A stretch of 64,000 nt of DNA, taken from positions 1,561,042 to 1,625,041 of the forward strand of contig OX638375.1 of assembly GCA_951813575.1 (NCBI GenBank), written 5' to 3'. This document shows positions 1-8,763 of this stretch, piece by piece. The position numbers were made by a program, and so were the translations under genes. Each line of letters begins with the position of its first letter. Positions within the stretch are counted from its first letter, which is position 1. The DNA comes from Candidatus Binatia bacterium. GTDB lineage: Bacteria > Desulfobacterota > Binatia > UBA9968 > JAJDTQ01. A model generated the notes under the pieces. It had not been told where the DNA came from. It saw only the letters and a list, made by a program, of their open reading frames with translations, and searched no databases.

Positions 1-806
1 CCAAGATTTCCGTGGCCAAGATCCTCATCGGCGGAGCGATCCCGGGGCTCATGCTGGCGGCCCTCTACATGATCTACATTGTCACCCGGGCGGCGATCCA
101 GAAGGATCTGGCTCCCGCGTACGCGGTGGAGCGGCCGCCGATGGCACGCCGCGTGCAGGATACCATGCTGTACGTCGTGCCCCTGGGCCTGATCGTCTTC
201 CTCACCCTGGGCCTGATCTTTCTCGGCGTGGCGACCCCGTCCCAGTCCGCCGTCACCGGCGCCCTGGGAGCGTTCATCCTCGCCGGCCTGTACGGCAAAC
301 TCGACTGGAACCTGGTGCTGGTGTCGCTCCGCGGCACCGTCCGGGTGTCCACCATGATCCTGATGATCTTCGCCTCCTCCGCCACCTTCAGCCAGATCAT
401 GGCCTTTGCGGGCATCACCCGGGGGATCAGCGGTTTCGTCGCCGGCCTCGACGTGGCCCCCATCCTGATCATCATCGGCATGATGATCGTGGTGCTCATC
501 CTGGGGATGATCATGGAAGTGGTGACCATCTTCATGGTCACCATCCCGATCTTCATGCCGGTGGTCGTGGCCCTGGGCTACGACCCCGTGTGGTTCGGCC
601 TGCTGATGCTCCTCAACGCGGAGATGGCCCTGACCTCGCCGCCCTTCGGCACCAGCCTCTTCGCCGTCAAGGCCGCGGCGCCGCCCGACACCACCATGCG
701 CGACGTCTACGTCTCCGCGCTGCCGTTCCTGGCCTGCGACCTGGTGGTGCTGGTGCTGCTGATCGCCTTCCCGGCCATCGCGTTGTGGCTGCCGAATCTC
801 TTGTGA
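1..806 (+). CDS. TRAP transporter large permease (DctM-like), C-terminal part
   Basis: This is the C-terminal part of a DctM-type TRAP permease, which imports carboxylate-like solutes across the inner membrane using an ion gradient and a periplasmic receptor. The frame is open from the window edge, so the start is missing. A GTG at 12 is in frame but is probably internal. The roughly 265 visible residues are mostly hydrophobic, with six to seven membrane spans. The conserved DctM features MEVVTIFMVTIPIFMPV and LTSPPFG are present. The family usually has about 430 residues, so about the last 60% is here. The receptor and small permease presumably lie upstream. Confidence 0.93.
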   Translation, partial: KISVAKILIGGAIPGLMLAALYMIYIVTRAAIQKDLAPAYAVERPPMARRVQDTMLYVVPLGLIVFLTLGLIFLGVATPSQSAVTGALGAFILAGLYGKLDWNLVLVSLRGTVRVSTMILMIFASSATFSQIMAFAGITRGISGFVAGLDVAPILIIIGMMIVVLILGMIMEVVTIFMVTIPIFMPVVVALGYDPVWFGLLMLLNAEMALTSPPFGTSLFAVKAAAPPDTTMRDVYVSALPFLACDLVVLVLLIAFPAIALWLPNLL

Positions 807-891
807 GCGGGAGCGGCTCGGGTGGAAACGCAATTTCTCAGGCGTGTCGGCGGATGGCACTCATAGCAAATATGCGATACAGTGACGGGAC

Positions 892-1217
892 ATGGATTGG
901 ACCGTCGAGACCCTCAACGAAACCGTGGACGCGGAGGTGCGCGCGTTGCCGCACGAGATGCGGGCGCGCTTCGCCCGCATCTGTCAGTTGATCGCCGCGG
1001 TCGGTCTCGAACGCATGGACGCGCCCCATGTCCGGCATCTCACCGGCCCGCTCTGGGAAATGCGCATGAGCGGCCGTGCAGGCACATCGCGAGCGCTCTA
1101 TGTCACCGCCAGGGACAGACGGGTGGTTGTGGTCGCGTGTTCCTCAAGAAGACGCGAAGGACACCACAACGGGAGATTGCATTGGCGCTCAGGCGCGCCG
1201 GGGAGATATCGCCATGA
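892..1217 (+). pseudogene. RelE/HigB-like (Gp49 family) toxin, frameshifted
   Basis: The gene starts MDWTVETLNETVDAEV and keeps the family core LWEMRMSG and ALYVTARDRRVVVV in one frame. The expected C-terminus, VFLKKTRRTPQREIALALRR, continues in another frame and ends at the TGA at 1215-1217. Restoring one C near 1134 (GTGGTCGCGTG to GTGGTCCGCGTG) joins the two parts into a normal toxin of about 109 residues. Without that base the first frame runs on to 1278 with unrelated residues. Toxins of this type are mRNA-cleaving endoribonucleases. The repaired stop overlaps the antitoxin start as ATGA, which is the usual coupling. This is either an inactivating mutation or a sequencing error. Confidence 0.8.
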
Positions 1218-1492
1218 CCAAGGTATCGGAGTTGCATCGGGAATGGAGCAAGGACCCGGAGTACCGGGAAGCCTATGATCGTCTTGAGCCGGAATTCGCG
1301 TTGTCGCGCATGCTGATCGAGGCCCGCACGCGTGCCGCACTGACGCAGGCGGAGTTGGCCGAACGCATGGAGACGACACAATCGGTCGTAGCCCGCCTGG
1401 AGAGCGGCCGCATCCATCCGTCCACACGGACACTGGAGAGGATCGCTCGCGCCACGGGGACCAGGCTTCGGATCAGTTTCGATCCCGCGTGA
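1214..1492 (+). CDS. XRE-family antitoxin (HigA-like)
   Basis: This 92-residue helix-turn-helix protein is the partner of the upstream HigB/RelE-like toxin. The HTH core is in the second half, around LTQAELAERMETTQSVVARL and TLERIARATG. Antitoxins of this class bind the toxin and repress their own operon. The ATG at 1214 overlaps the repaired toxin stop, which decides the start; longer in-frame versions run back into the toxin gene. The antitoxin is intact while its toxin is frameshifted. It ends in TGATG, shared with the ATG of the following amidohydrolase. Confidence 0.85.
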   Translation: MTKVSELHREWSKDPEYREAYDRLEPEFALSRMLIEARTRAALTQAELAERMETTQSVVARLESGRIHPSTRTLERIARATGTRLRISFDPA

Positions 1493-2955
1493 TGCGCCTG
1501 GCTGCCCCCGACGCCAAGAGCATCCTGGCGGGAACGCTGCTCACGTCGGCTTCCGAGCCCGTGCTCAAGGACCGGCTCATCCGGATCCGCGGAGGGCTCA
1601 TCGAGAGCGTCGAGCCCATGCCCGCCGCGCCACCGGAAGCCTCCAATGAGGCCCAGGTCATCGACGCCCGCGACAAGGTCGTCATCCCCGGCCTGGTCAA
1701 CGCCCATTGCCATCATACCGAGGCCTTCCAGCGGAGCCTCCGGGACCGGGTGCCCTTCGAGCTGTGGCTCCCGGAAAGACGTGCCATCGAGGACATCCTC
1801 GACCCCGGTTACGAGGACCTGCTGGCGGCCAACCACATCGCCCTGCTGGAGAACCTGAAGCACGGCACCACCACCGTGCTGCATCACCTCTCGCGGCGCG
1901 GCGCCATCGACCTGCAGGAGATCCGGGCGTGTATCGACGCCGCGGAACGGATCGGTCTCCGCACGTTCATCGCACCCTCGGTAGCCGACGCGGGCTGGCA
2001 TCACGTAGTCCCGGCGCACGAGATGTCCGCCGCGGCCCGCGAAGAACTCGACCGTCTGGGCCAGGCCCTGGAGCTGGTCGCCGCCGGACCCGCCACCGTC
2101 AAGGGCGTGGTCGCGCCCAGCTCGCCGCACACCTGCACGGACGATTTCCTCAGCCGGTGCCTTGCCATGGCCGAGGAAAGAGATCTGCTCATGCACACCC
2201 ATTTCCTCGAGACCCGGGCGGAAGCCATGCAGCGTACCGGCACCGGTGAAACGACCGTCGAACGGGCGGTACGGCTCGGTCTCCTCAGGTCCGACACCTC
2301 CCTGGCCCACGCCGTGCACCTCACCGACCGGGAGCTCGACGTCCTCAAGGAGAACCAGTCGGCGGTAGTGCACAACCCGTGCAGCAACGCCAAGCTGGGC
2401 AGCGGCCTCGCGCGCATCCGCGAGATGCTGGACCGCGGCATCACCGTGGCGCTAGGCTCGGACGGCGGAGACACGAGCGACGGCTACTCCATGTTCGACC
2501 AGATGAAGATGGCGGCCGTGATGCGGCGCTGCAGCGAACCCGACTTCAATACCTGGATCACCGCAACGGAATGCCTGGCCATGGCCACCACCGGCGGCGC
2601 CCAGGCGCTCGGCCTCCGTGCCGGCAGGATCGCGCCGGGCCATCTCGCCGACATCTGCATCCTGAAACCGGGCACGCGGATGTGGCCGGCCGCGGACCTT
2701 GCGCAGGCTCTCGTCTATTCGGAGAACGGCAGCAGCGTCGACACCATGCTCGTGGGAGGCGACGTCGTGTTGGAGAACGGCGAGAGCCCTCGCATCGACG
2801 AGGCGGCGTTGGGCCGTCAGGCCGGAGAACTGGCCGAAAGAGTCGAGCGGGCGAGAAGCGAAAGGGCTGCGCACAAACTCACGCCGGAGATCGCCGACCG
2901 CCTCCAGGCCGCGGAGCTTGAGTATCGCGAAGCCGCCTCAATGCCCAGGAAGTAA
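1492..2955 (+). CDS. amidohydrolase, SsnA/AtzA/TrzN-type
   Basis: A 487-residue metal-dependent amidohydrolase of the cytosine deaminase / chlorohydrolase group, likely deaminating or hydrolysing a nitrogen heterocycle or amidine in the cytosol. Metal-site motifs seen are NAHCHHTEAF (residues ~70-80), SPHTCTDDF, HTHFLETRAE, SLAHAVHL and ALGSDGGDTSDG. The late HNPCSNAKLGSG motif is typical of the group. ATG at 1492 overlaps the antitoxin stop; a GTG one codon earlier is also possible. The gene follows the toxin-antitoxin pair directly, probably by chance of transcription rather than shared function. Substrate is unknown. Confidence 0.9.
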   Translation: MRLAAPDAKSILAGTLLTSASEPVLKDRLIRIRGGLIESVEPMPAAPPEASNEAQVIDARDKVVIPGLVNAHCHHTEAFQRSLRDRVPFELWLPERRAIEDILDPGYEDLLAANHIALLENLKHGTTTVLHHLSRRGAIDLQEIRACIDAAERIGLRTFIAPSVADAGWHHVVPAHEMSAAAREELDRLGQALELVAAGPATVKGVVAPSSPHTCTDDFLSRCLAMAEERDLLMHTHFLETRAEAMQRTGTGETTVERAVRLGLLRSDTSLAHAVHLTDRELDVLKENQSAVVHNPCSNAKLGSGLARIREMLDRGITVALGSDGGDTSDGYSMFDQMKMAAVMRRCSEPDFNTWITATECLAMATTGGAQALGLRAGRIAPGHLADICILKPGTRMWPAADLAQALVYSENGSSVDTMLVGGDVVLENGESPRIDEAALGRQAGELAERVERARSERAAHKLTPEIADRLQAAELEYREAASMPRK

Positions 2956-2970
2956 GCAAACGCGAGCACG

Positions 2971-4194
2971 TTACACCAGCCCGACCGGGACGGCATTGAC
3001 AGACTCGTCCAAGGGGACCGGCTGATCACAGAGACACACGACCGCCCCTTCGCCCACCGGTATGTCCAGCCGCCGCAGAGCAGCGAAGGCCGGCAACCAG
3101 GATCTCCTGGGCGAAGCCGACTTCTTTATCTCGACCGGATAAAGGGTCCCATCGGCGACGAACAGCAGGTCCACCTCCCTGCCGTCCTTGTCGCGGTAGT
3201 AATATAACTGCGGCCTTCTCCCCCTGTGCCACCAACTCTTCAGGACCTCGGCCACCACGTGGGTCTCGAACATGGCTCCCGACATGGCGCCGGCCTCCAG
3301 CGTCTCGGGGGAAGTCCACTCCGTCAGGTACGCGCACAAGCCGGTGTCGAGGAAGTACAGCTTCGGCCGTTTGACCAAACGTTTCGTGACGTTGGCATGA
3401 TACGGCTGAAGCAGCTCGACCTGGAGGCTCGCCTGCAGGATCGAGAGCCAGTTCTTGGCGGTGTTGACGCTTACGTCGGCGTCGCGGGCCAGGTCGGACA
3501 GATTGAGCATCTGAGCGGTTCGCGCCGCGCATGCCTTCAGAAAGCGGAGGAATGCCATTTCATTGCCGACCTGTGACAGGGCGCGGAGGTCTCGTTCAAG
3601 GTACGTCTGCAAGTAGGAACTGTGGAACAACTCGCGGTCGTGGATCGGGCCGGCAACAAGTCCGGGAAATCCACCGGTCCAGATATCGCGGTACACCTCG
3701 TCGAGGCCGCTCACGCGAAGCGCCGGCTGGCGCTCGGCCAGAATGGGCAACGTCGGCAGAAAAGGAGACACGGCGGCATCGCGTTGATGTCGCTCGCGGG
3801 AGGAGAAGCCCAGCAGGTTGATGATCCCGACCCGCCCCGCCAAGGACTCGGAAACGCCCCTCATCGCCTGGAACTGTTGCGACCCCGTCAGCCAGAACAG
3901 CCCCGGCTGGCGGCTGTCGTCCACGATCACCTTGATCAGCGGCAACAGTCCGGGAGCATGCTGAATTTCGTCGATGAGCACCGGCGGCTCGTACCGCTGC
4001 AAGAAGAGCGCGGGATCGTCATTCGCCAGATCGCGCAGCACCGGATTGTCGAGGGAAACATAACGACGAGCATCTTCCGCAAGGTGCCGCAGAAGGGTGG
4101 TCTTCCCGACTTGGCGTGGGCCGGTCAGCAGCAGCACGGGGAATTGCCGCGAAACCTCCAGCCAGTACGATTCGAGAGTGCGGGCGTAGTACAT
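2971..4194 (-). CDS. AAA ATPase with C-terminal DUF4143 domain
   Basis: A 407-residue protein of the common ATPase_AAA_14 / DUF4143 family. The Walker A motif is LTGPRQVGKTTLL (residues ~23-35), Walker B is VLIDEIQ, and the sensor region reads FWLTGSQQF. The C-terminal half carries the DUF4143 signature, including YFLDTGLCAYL and the nuclease-like REVDLLFV ... PVEIKKS (a D-ExK pattern). Biological role is poorly defined; mobile-element or defence-like functions have been suggested for the family. It is convergent with the amidohydrolase. A second member lies at 15263-16519. Confidence 0.9.
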   Translation of the reverse strand: MYYARTLESYWLEVSRQFPVLLLTGPRQVGKTTLLRHLAEDARRYVSLDNPVLRDLANDDPALFLQRYEPPVLIDEIQHAPGLLPLIKVIVDDSRQPGLFWLTGSQQFQAMRGVSESLAGRVGIINLLGFSSRERHQRDAAVSPFLPTLPILAERQPALRVSGLDEVYRDIWTGGFPGLVAGPIHDRELFHSSYLQTYLERDLRALSQVGNEMAFLRFLKACAARTAQMLNLSDLARDADVSVNTAKNWLSILQASLQVELLQPYHANVTKRLVKRPKLYFLDTGLCAYLTEWTSPETLEAGAMSGAMFETHVVAEVLKSWWHRGRRPQLYYYRDKDGREVDLLFVADGTLYPVEIKKSASPRRSWLPAFAALRRLDIPVGEGAVVCLCDQPVPLDESVNAVPVGLV

Positions 4195-4318
4195 CGGCCA
4201 ACTTGCAGTAATATCACAAATGGCCGGGTTTGCAGCGTCTAACGATTACGGAATCAGGCGGGCGGGTCGTCCTGCGGTCTGGTACCACTCACGGCTGAGG
4301 AAGTGCGCCCGCCTACTC

Positions 4319-6463
4319 CTACCCCGGCTGTGCCTCCGCGGCCGCGATCTCCGAATCGAGCAGCACGCCGCACCCGGGGCAGTACCAACGCTGGAACTCG
4401 TACTGGTCCAACAGCAGATCCATCAGGGGACCGGCCTCGGTGGGCGGAGCCGAACCCAGGGAGCAGGCTTCCCGCCAGTCGGCGTCGCTTTCGCACAGGA
4501 TATGGTCGCACCGGGCGCATTGGACCCAGGTGTGTTCGCCGAGGTCACACAGAACGAGAGACTCCTGGAGAGGATGGCGGACGGCGCCCGTTCCCGTGCC
4601 GGGAGGCTCGGCAACGGCCGTGGCGCGGGTGACCGCCGCCTGCCGCTCACGCTTGAGGGACTCGCGCTTCTCCCGGGTGCCGGCGCCGTCCACGCCATCA
4701 GTCCCGGCGAACACGACGCCGTAGATGGACTCCGCGGCTTCCCGCGACACAAGACCGTCCACCACGTCCTGGGCCACTCTCTCCGGGTCCCGCTCCAACG
4801 GATCGCCGTAGCCGCCGCCGTTGGCGCACCTGAGGTAGAGCAGATCGTCGACGCTCAGCCGCAGGTCGCGGTAGCCCAGCAGGTTGTGGGTGCCGCCGGC
4901 CTCTGCCAGCTCGTCCGGAAGGGTCTTGGCGGCCACGGCCTCGCGCACGTCGCTGTCCTCCACGTGCACCAGGATGCTGGGGGCGCCGGGGTGGCCGCCG
5001 TAGATGCCGAACCCCGAATTCCTCAGTCCGGCGACGCCCAGGGCGACGATCTGGATGTTCGCCTCCGGGGCGTCGTGGGGCATGATGAGGGATTCCTCGC
5101 CGGCGCCGCCGCGGAACTTGCCCGCGCCGGCGCCGTCCTGGAGATGGCGGCGGTAGAGGTAGAGCAGCGGGAAGTTGGCCTCCACCCACTCGACGTTGTG
5201 GACCGTGGAGGGCCGGCCCATCTCGATGCCGGCGGAGTTGATGCCGTCGCCCCAGGAACGGGCGCCGATGCCGCCCAGGCCCACCAGCGTCGACACGTAG
5301 TAGCCGCCGGTCTGGTTCACCCCGGCGTGCCGCGCCAAACGGGTGCCCAGGGTCTGGGCGGTGACTTCCTTCGACCACTTCTCGCTGGTGCCGATCATCT
5401 GGATCAGCGTGCTGCCGGCCAGGAAACGGGCCACCGCCCCGCCGGAGGTGGTGTTGAGCGATACCGGCGCGGGATAAGTGGGGTTCACGATGGTGCCCTC
5501 GGGCGCCATCACCTCCATGACCCGGAACAGGCCGTGGTTCTTGGGCAGGTCGTAGCCCAGGGTCTGGAGCAACGACTCGAAGCAGGCGCCCACGGTGGCG
5601 TGATAGGGCAGGTTGATCCCCACCGGCGCCTGTTGGTCGGTGCCGGCAAAGTCGAAGGTCAGGAGGTCCCGCTCCTTCGTCAGCTCCACCTGCATCTTCC
5701 ACAGCTTGTCGCCGGCCTCGATGTTGCCGTGGGCGCGCCAGACCCCGTCGGGCACCTCCAGGAGACGCTTCCGCAACAGGCTGGCGGTGTGGTCGAGCAT
5801 CTCGCCGGTGACCTTCTCCATGAGCTCGACGCCGTAGTGCCGGTACAGCTCCTGCATCCTGGCCCGGCCGACGTTGTTGGCGGCGATCTCGCACTTGAAA
5901 TCCAGCCCCACCATGACCGGCTGGCGGGTCATGTTGGTGATGGTGTCGAACACGTCCCGGCGGATCTTGCCGCGCTCGATGAGCTTGATGCCGGGGATGC
6001 GGATGCCCTCGTGGCAGATCTCGGTGGCCCCCGGCGAGTTCCCGCCCGGGGACATGGCGCCGACGTCCGCCACGTGCACGAACGTGGCGCTCCAGCCGAT
6101 CAGGCGCTCGTCCACGTGGATCGGCGAGACCACGTACATGTCCGGCTGGTGAATTGCCGCCAGGTAGGGGTCGTTGATCAGGAACATGTCGCCGGGGAAG
6201 ATCCCACCCTCGTCGGTGAAGCGCTCGATGATACGGCGCACCGCCACGCCGGCGCAGCCCACGTGCCAAGCCATGGCGTCGCCGGCGCACAGCACGTCGC
6301 CGTTGGGCTGGTAGAGGCCCGCCAGGTAGTCCCGCATCTGGGTCGTGTTGACGGTGCCGCCGACCCGCTCCAGGGTGGTGCCGATCTCCTGGGTGATCTG
6401 ATAGAGCCGGTGCGAGAGGATCTCGAAGGTCACCGGATCGACCGACAGCTTGGGTTCAGACAT
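4319..6463 (-). CDS. hyuB: hydantoinase B / acetone carboxylase alpha-type subunit with zinc-ribbon tail
   Basis: A 714-residue HyuB-type subunit, normally partnered with HyuA for ATP-dependent opening of hydantoins, oxoprolines or related rings; the same superfamily forms acetone and acetophenone carboxylases. The HyuB core starts DPVTFEILSHRL and includes INDPYLAAIHQPDM and GHPGAPSILVHVED. The start at 6463 follows GGAGC. Beyond the usual core lies a tail from about residue 636 with cysteine pairs CARC (~649) and CPGC (~695). It resembles the small zinc-binding gamma subunit of acetone carboxylase, so this looks like a fusion. HyuA lies upstream on the same strand. Confidence 0.92.
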   Translation of the reverse strand: MSEPKLSVDPVTFEILSHRLYQITQEIGTTLERVGGTVNTTQMRDYLAGLYQPNGDVLCAGDAMAWHVGCAGVAVRRIIERFTDEGGIFPGDMFLINDPYLAAIHQPDMYVVSPIHVDERLIGWSATFVHVADVGAMSPGGNSPGATEICHEGIRIPGIKLIERGKIRRDVFDTITNMTRQPVMVGLDFKCEIAANNVGRARMQELYRHYGVELMEKVTGEMLDHTASLLRKRLLEVPDGVWRAHGNIEAGDKLWKMQVELTKERDLLTFDFAGTDQQAPVGINLPYHATVGACFESLLQTLGYDLPKNHGLFRVMEVMAPEGTIVNPTYPAPVSLNTTSGGAVARFLAGSTLIQMIGTSEKWSKEVTAQTLGTRLARHAGVNQTGGYYVSTLVGLGGIGARSWGDGINSAGIEMGRPSTVHNVEWVEANFPLLYLYRRHLQDGAGAGKFRGGAGEESLIMPHDAPEANIQIVALGVAGLRNSGFGIYGGHPGAPSILVHVEDSDVREAVAAKTLPDELAEAGGTHNLLGYRDLRLSVDDLLYLRCANGGGYGDPLERDPERVAQDVVDGLVSREAAESIYGVVFAGTDGVDGAGTREKRESLKRERQAAVTRATAVAEPPGTGTGAVRHPLQESLVLCDLGEHTWVQCARCDHILCESDADWREACSLGSAPPTEAGPLMDLLLDQYEFQRWYCPGCGVLLDSEIAAAEAQPG

Positions 6464-6516
6464 GGAAGGCTCCTTGTTCACGGTCCAGCGCGGGCAGGCT
6501 ATGGTGCATCCCCCCT

Positions 6517-6537
6517 GGGGCGACCGCCGGTCGCCCC
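6517..6537. repeat. palindromic REP-like element
   Basis: A perfect 9-bp inverted repeat, GGGGCGACC / GGTCGCCCC, around a 3-base GCC loop, lying between hyuA and hyuB in a 131-base gap. A related but imperfectly matching hairpin occurs at 52074-52103. It could be a dispersed palindromic repeat or an attenuator within the operon. There is no clear U-run. Confidence 0.6.
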
Positions 6538-6594
6538 TACAGTCGATTAACCGGACGGGCTCCCATGGCGCTGCGCCATACACTGCGCCGGCCG

Positions 6595-8697
6595 TCAGGC
6601 CTGTACGTGCATCCTGATATTCCGGTACTCGTCCATCTCCGCGGCATCGCCCGGCCCCACGACGATGGTGGTCACCGGGCTCTCGACGATACAGGGCCCC
6701 TGGATTGCCATTCCCGGCACGAGCCGGTCGAAATCGTAGATGTCGGCGGGCAGGAAATCCCGTTCCTGCTCGAAGTAGGCGTCTCGCTTGCCCTTCCGGG
6801 CATCCGCGGGATCCGCGGGCCCCCTGGCATGACGCTTGATGTTGGGATGCTGGATCTTGCCCACCGCGCGGAGCCGGAAGGTGATGATCTCCTTGCCCGC
6901 CTCCCGGTAGCCCGATCCCGGACCGTAGGACTGCTCGTAGAGCTCGTCGAAAGCCTGGTCGAGCCACCGGAAGTCCTCCATGCCCAGCTCGGCGGTGCCC
7001 TGCGGCAACTCGGCGTTGAGCTCGTGGCACTGGAAGCGGTAGCGCATGTCCAGGCTGCGGATGACGGCGATCTCCTCGCCCGCGAACCCCATCTTCTCCA
7101 GGTCCGCGCGGGCCTTGTCCAGGAGCCCCGCGAAGGTCGCGTTGACGACCTTGGGGTCGGGCGGATACACCAGCCGCTCCGCCTTGCCGTACTCGAACAC
7201 CACGTCGGAGGCCAGCAGGCCCAGGCCGCCGTGGACCGAGGAGGTCATGGGCACCACCACCTCCTTGATCCCCAGCTCCGCGGCGTACCGGCCGCAATGC
7301 ACCGGACCGGCCCCGCCTTCCACGAACAGCACGAAGCTCCGGGGATCATGGCCGCGCTCCACCGTCGCCCGCCGGATCAGGTCCGCCATCTGCGCGTTGG
7401 TGATGCGGTAGAGTCCGCTGGCCGCCTCGGTCAGGCTCATTCCCAGGGGGTCCGCAACCTTCTCCTGGATCGCCCGCACCGCCGCCTCCCGGTCCAGCCG
7501 CATGCGCCCGCCCAGGAAATAATCCGGGTTCAGGTACCCCAGCACCAGGTCGACGTCCGACACGGTGGGCTCGGTGCCGCCGAGACCGTAGCTCGCCGGC
7601 CCGGGCTTGGCGCCCGCCCCCTGGGGCCCGATCTTCAGCAGCCCCTTCTCCTCGTCCACCCAGCCGATGCTGCCGCCGCCGGCGCCGATGGACTCCACCC
7701 AGATCTTGGTGGCCAGCACGGCGTGACGCAGGATCACCGGGCTGTAGTTCTTCTCGATGCGGCCGTCCCGCACCAGGCCCACCTTGAATGTGGTGCCGCC
7801 CATGTCGGTGACCAGAATGTTGGGTTCGTCGATCTTGTCGCAGAAATACTGGCCGCCCACCACGCCCGCCGCCGGACCCGACTCCACCAGGCCCACGCCG
7901 CGCCGCACGCAGGCGTCGCTGTCCAGCACGCCGCCGTAGGCCTGCATGATCAGTGGCGCGTTGGGCAGTCCCTTGGCCGCCAGGGACCCGCCCAGATCGG
8001 CGAGGTACGACGAGATGGTGGGGCCGATGTAGGCGTTGAAGATGGTGGTAATGGTGCGTTCGTACTCGCCCAGGTAGGGCGCCACCTCCGACGACAGGCT
8101 CACGAACAGGTCCGGATGGCGCGACTTGATGAGCTCCTCCAGGGCCCTTTCGTGGCTGTCGTTGGCGATGGACCACAGCAGCGAGACGGCCACCGCGGTG
8201 ACGCCCTCGGCCACCAGCCGGTCCACCACGGCCGCGGCCTCGTCGAGGTCCAGCTCCACTACCACCGCGCCCTTGTAGTCCACGCGCTCCTTCACCTCTC
8301 CGATCAGGCTCCGCGGCACCAGCGGGTCGGGTTTGGTCAGGGCGTAGAAGTGGGCGGTCTCGGCCTCGGTGAGCCCCTCGGTCATCCGCCCCCGCATCAT
8401 GTAGATGCTGTCGGCGAAGCCCTTGGTGGTGATGAGCCCGGTCCGGGCTCCCGAGCGGGTGAGCAGCGTGTTGTCCCCCACCGTGCAGCCGTGGAAGAAC
8501 AGCTTGGCGGCGTGCAACAGCGCCTCTTCGCCGGTCATGCCCAGGTGCTCCGCCGCATTGCGCACCGCGTTGAGGACGCCCATGGCGAAATTGTCCGGCG
8601 TGGACAACGCCTTGCCCACGGTGAGCTCACCGGCTTCGTCCACCACCACGCAGTCGGTGAACGTGCCGCCGATATCCACCCCCAGGTTGTACTCCAT
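6595..8697 (-). CDS. hyuA: hydantoinase A / N-methylhydantoinase A-type subunit
   Basis: A 700-residue HyuA protein of the ASKHA ATPase fold, expected to activate a lactam or carbonyl substrate by ATP-dependent phosphorylation with HyuB. The N-terminal phosphate-1 motif is GVDIGGTFTDCVVVD. The second nucleotide motif reads LVTDMGGTTFKVGLV, and ESIGAGGGSIGWVD and FVEGGAGPVHCGRYA are family hallmarks. The length matches the family. It is second from last in a four-gene minus-strand cluster (amidase, nitrilase, hyuA, hyuB), which suggests stepwise hydrolysis of a cyclic amide or imide. Confidence 0.93.
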   Translation of the reverse strand: MEYNLGVDIGGTFTDCVVVDEAGELTVGKALSTPDNFAMGVLNAVRNAAEHLGMTGEEALLHAAKLFFHGCTVGDNTLLTRSGARTGLITTKGFADSIYMMRGRMTEGLTEAETAHFYALTKPDPLVPRSLIGEVKERVDYKGAVVVELDLDEAAAVVDRLVAEGVTAVAVSLLWSIANDSHERALEELIKSRHPDLFVSLSSEVAPYLGEYERTITTIFNAYIGPTISSYLADLGGSLAAKGLPNAPLIMQAYGGVLDSDACVRRGVGLVESGPAAGVVGGQYFCDKIDEPNILVTDMGGTTFKVGLVRDGRIEKNYSPVILRHAVLATKIWVESIGAGGGSIGWVDEEKGLLKIGPQGAGAKPGPASYGLGGTEPTVSDVDLVLGYLNPDYFLGGRMRLDREAAVRAIQEKVADPLGMSLTEAASGLYRITNAQMADLIRRATVERGHDPRSFVLFVEGGAGPVHCGRYAAELGIKEVVVPMTSSVHGGLGLLASDVVFEYGKAERLVYPPDPKVVNATFAGLLDKARADLEKMGFAGEEIAVIRSLDMRYRFQCHELNAELPQGTAELGMEDFRWLDQAFDELYEQSYGPGSGYREAGKEIITFRLRAVGKIQHPNIKRHARGPADPADARKGKRDAYFEQERDFLPADIYDFDRLVPGMAIQGPCIVESPVTTIVVGPGDAAEMDEYRNIRMHVQA

Positions 8698-8763
8698 ATG
8701 GTTCTCCGTGACGTATGGAACGGGACCTCTGTGGGCGACAGGCTCGCGCCCCGGGCCGCCCGC

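Noticed and set aside
4220..6550. Long plus-strand open frame of 776 codons opposite hyuB
   Set aside because: It is the antisense shadow of a clear HyuB gene in GC-rich DNA; its translation has no family features and is rich in Gly/Ala/Arg/His.
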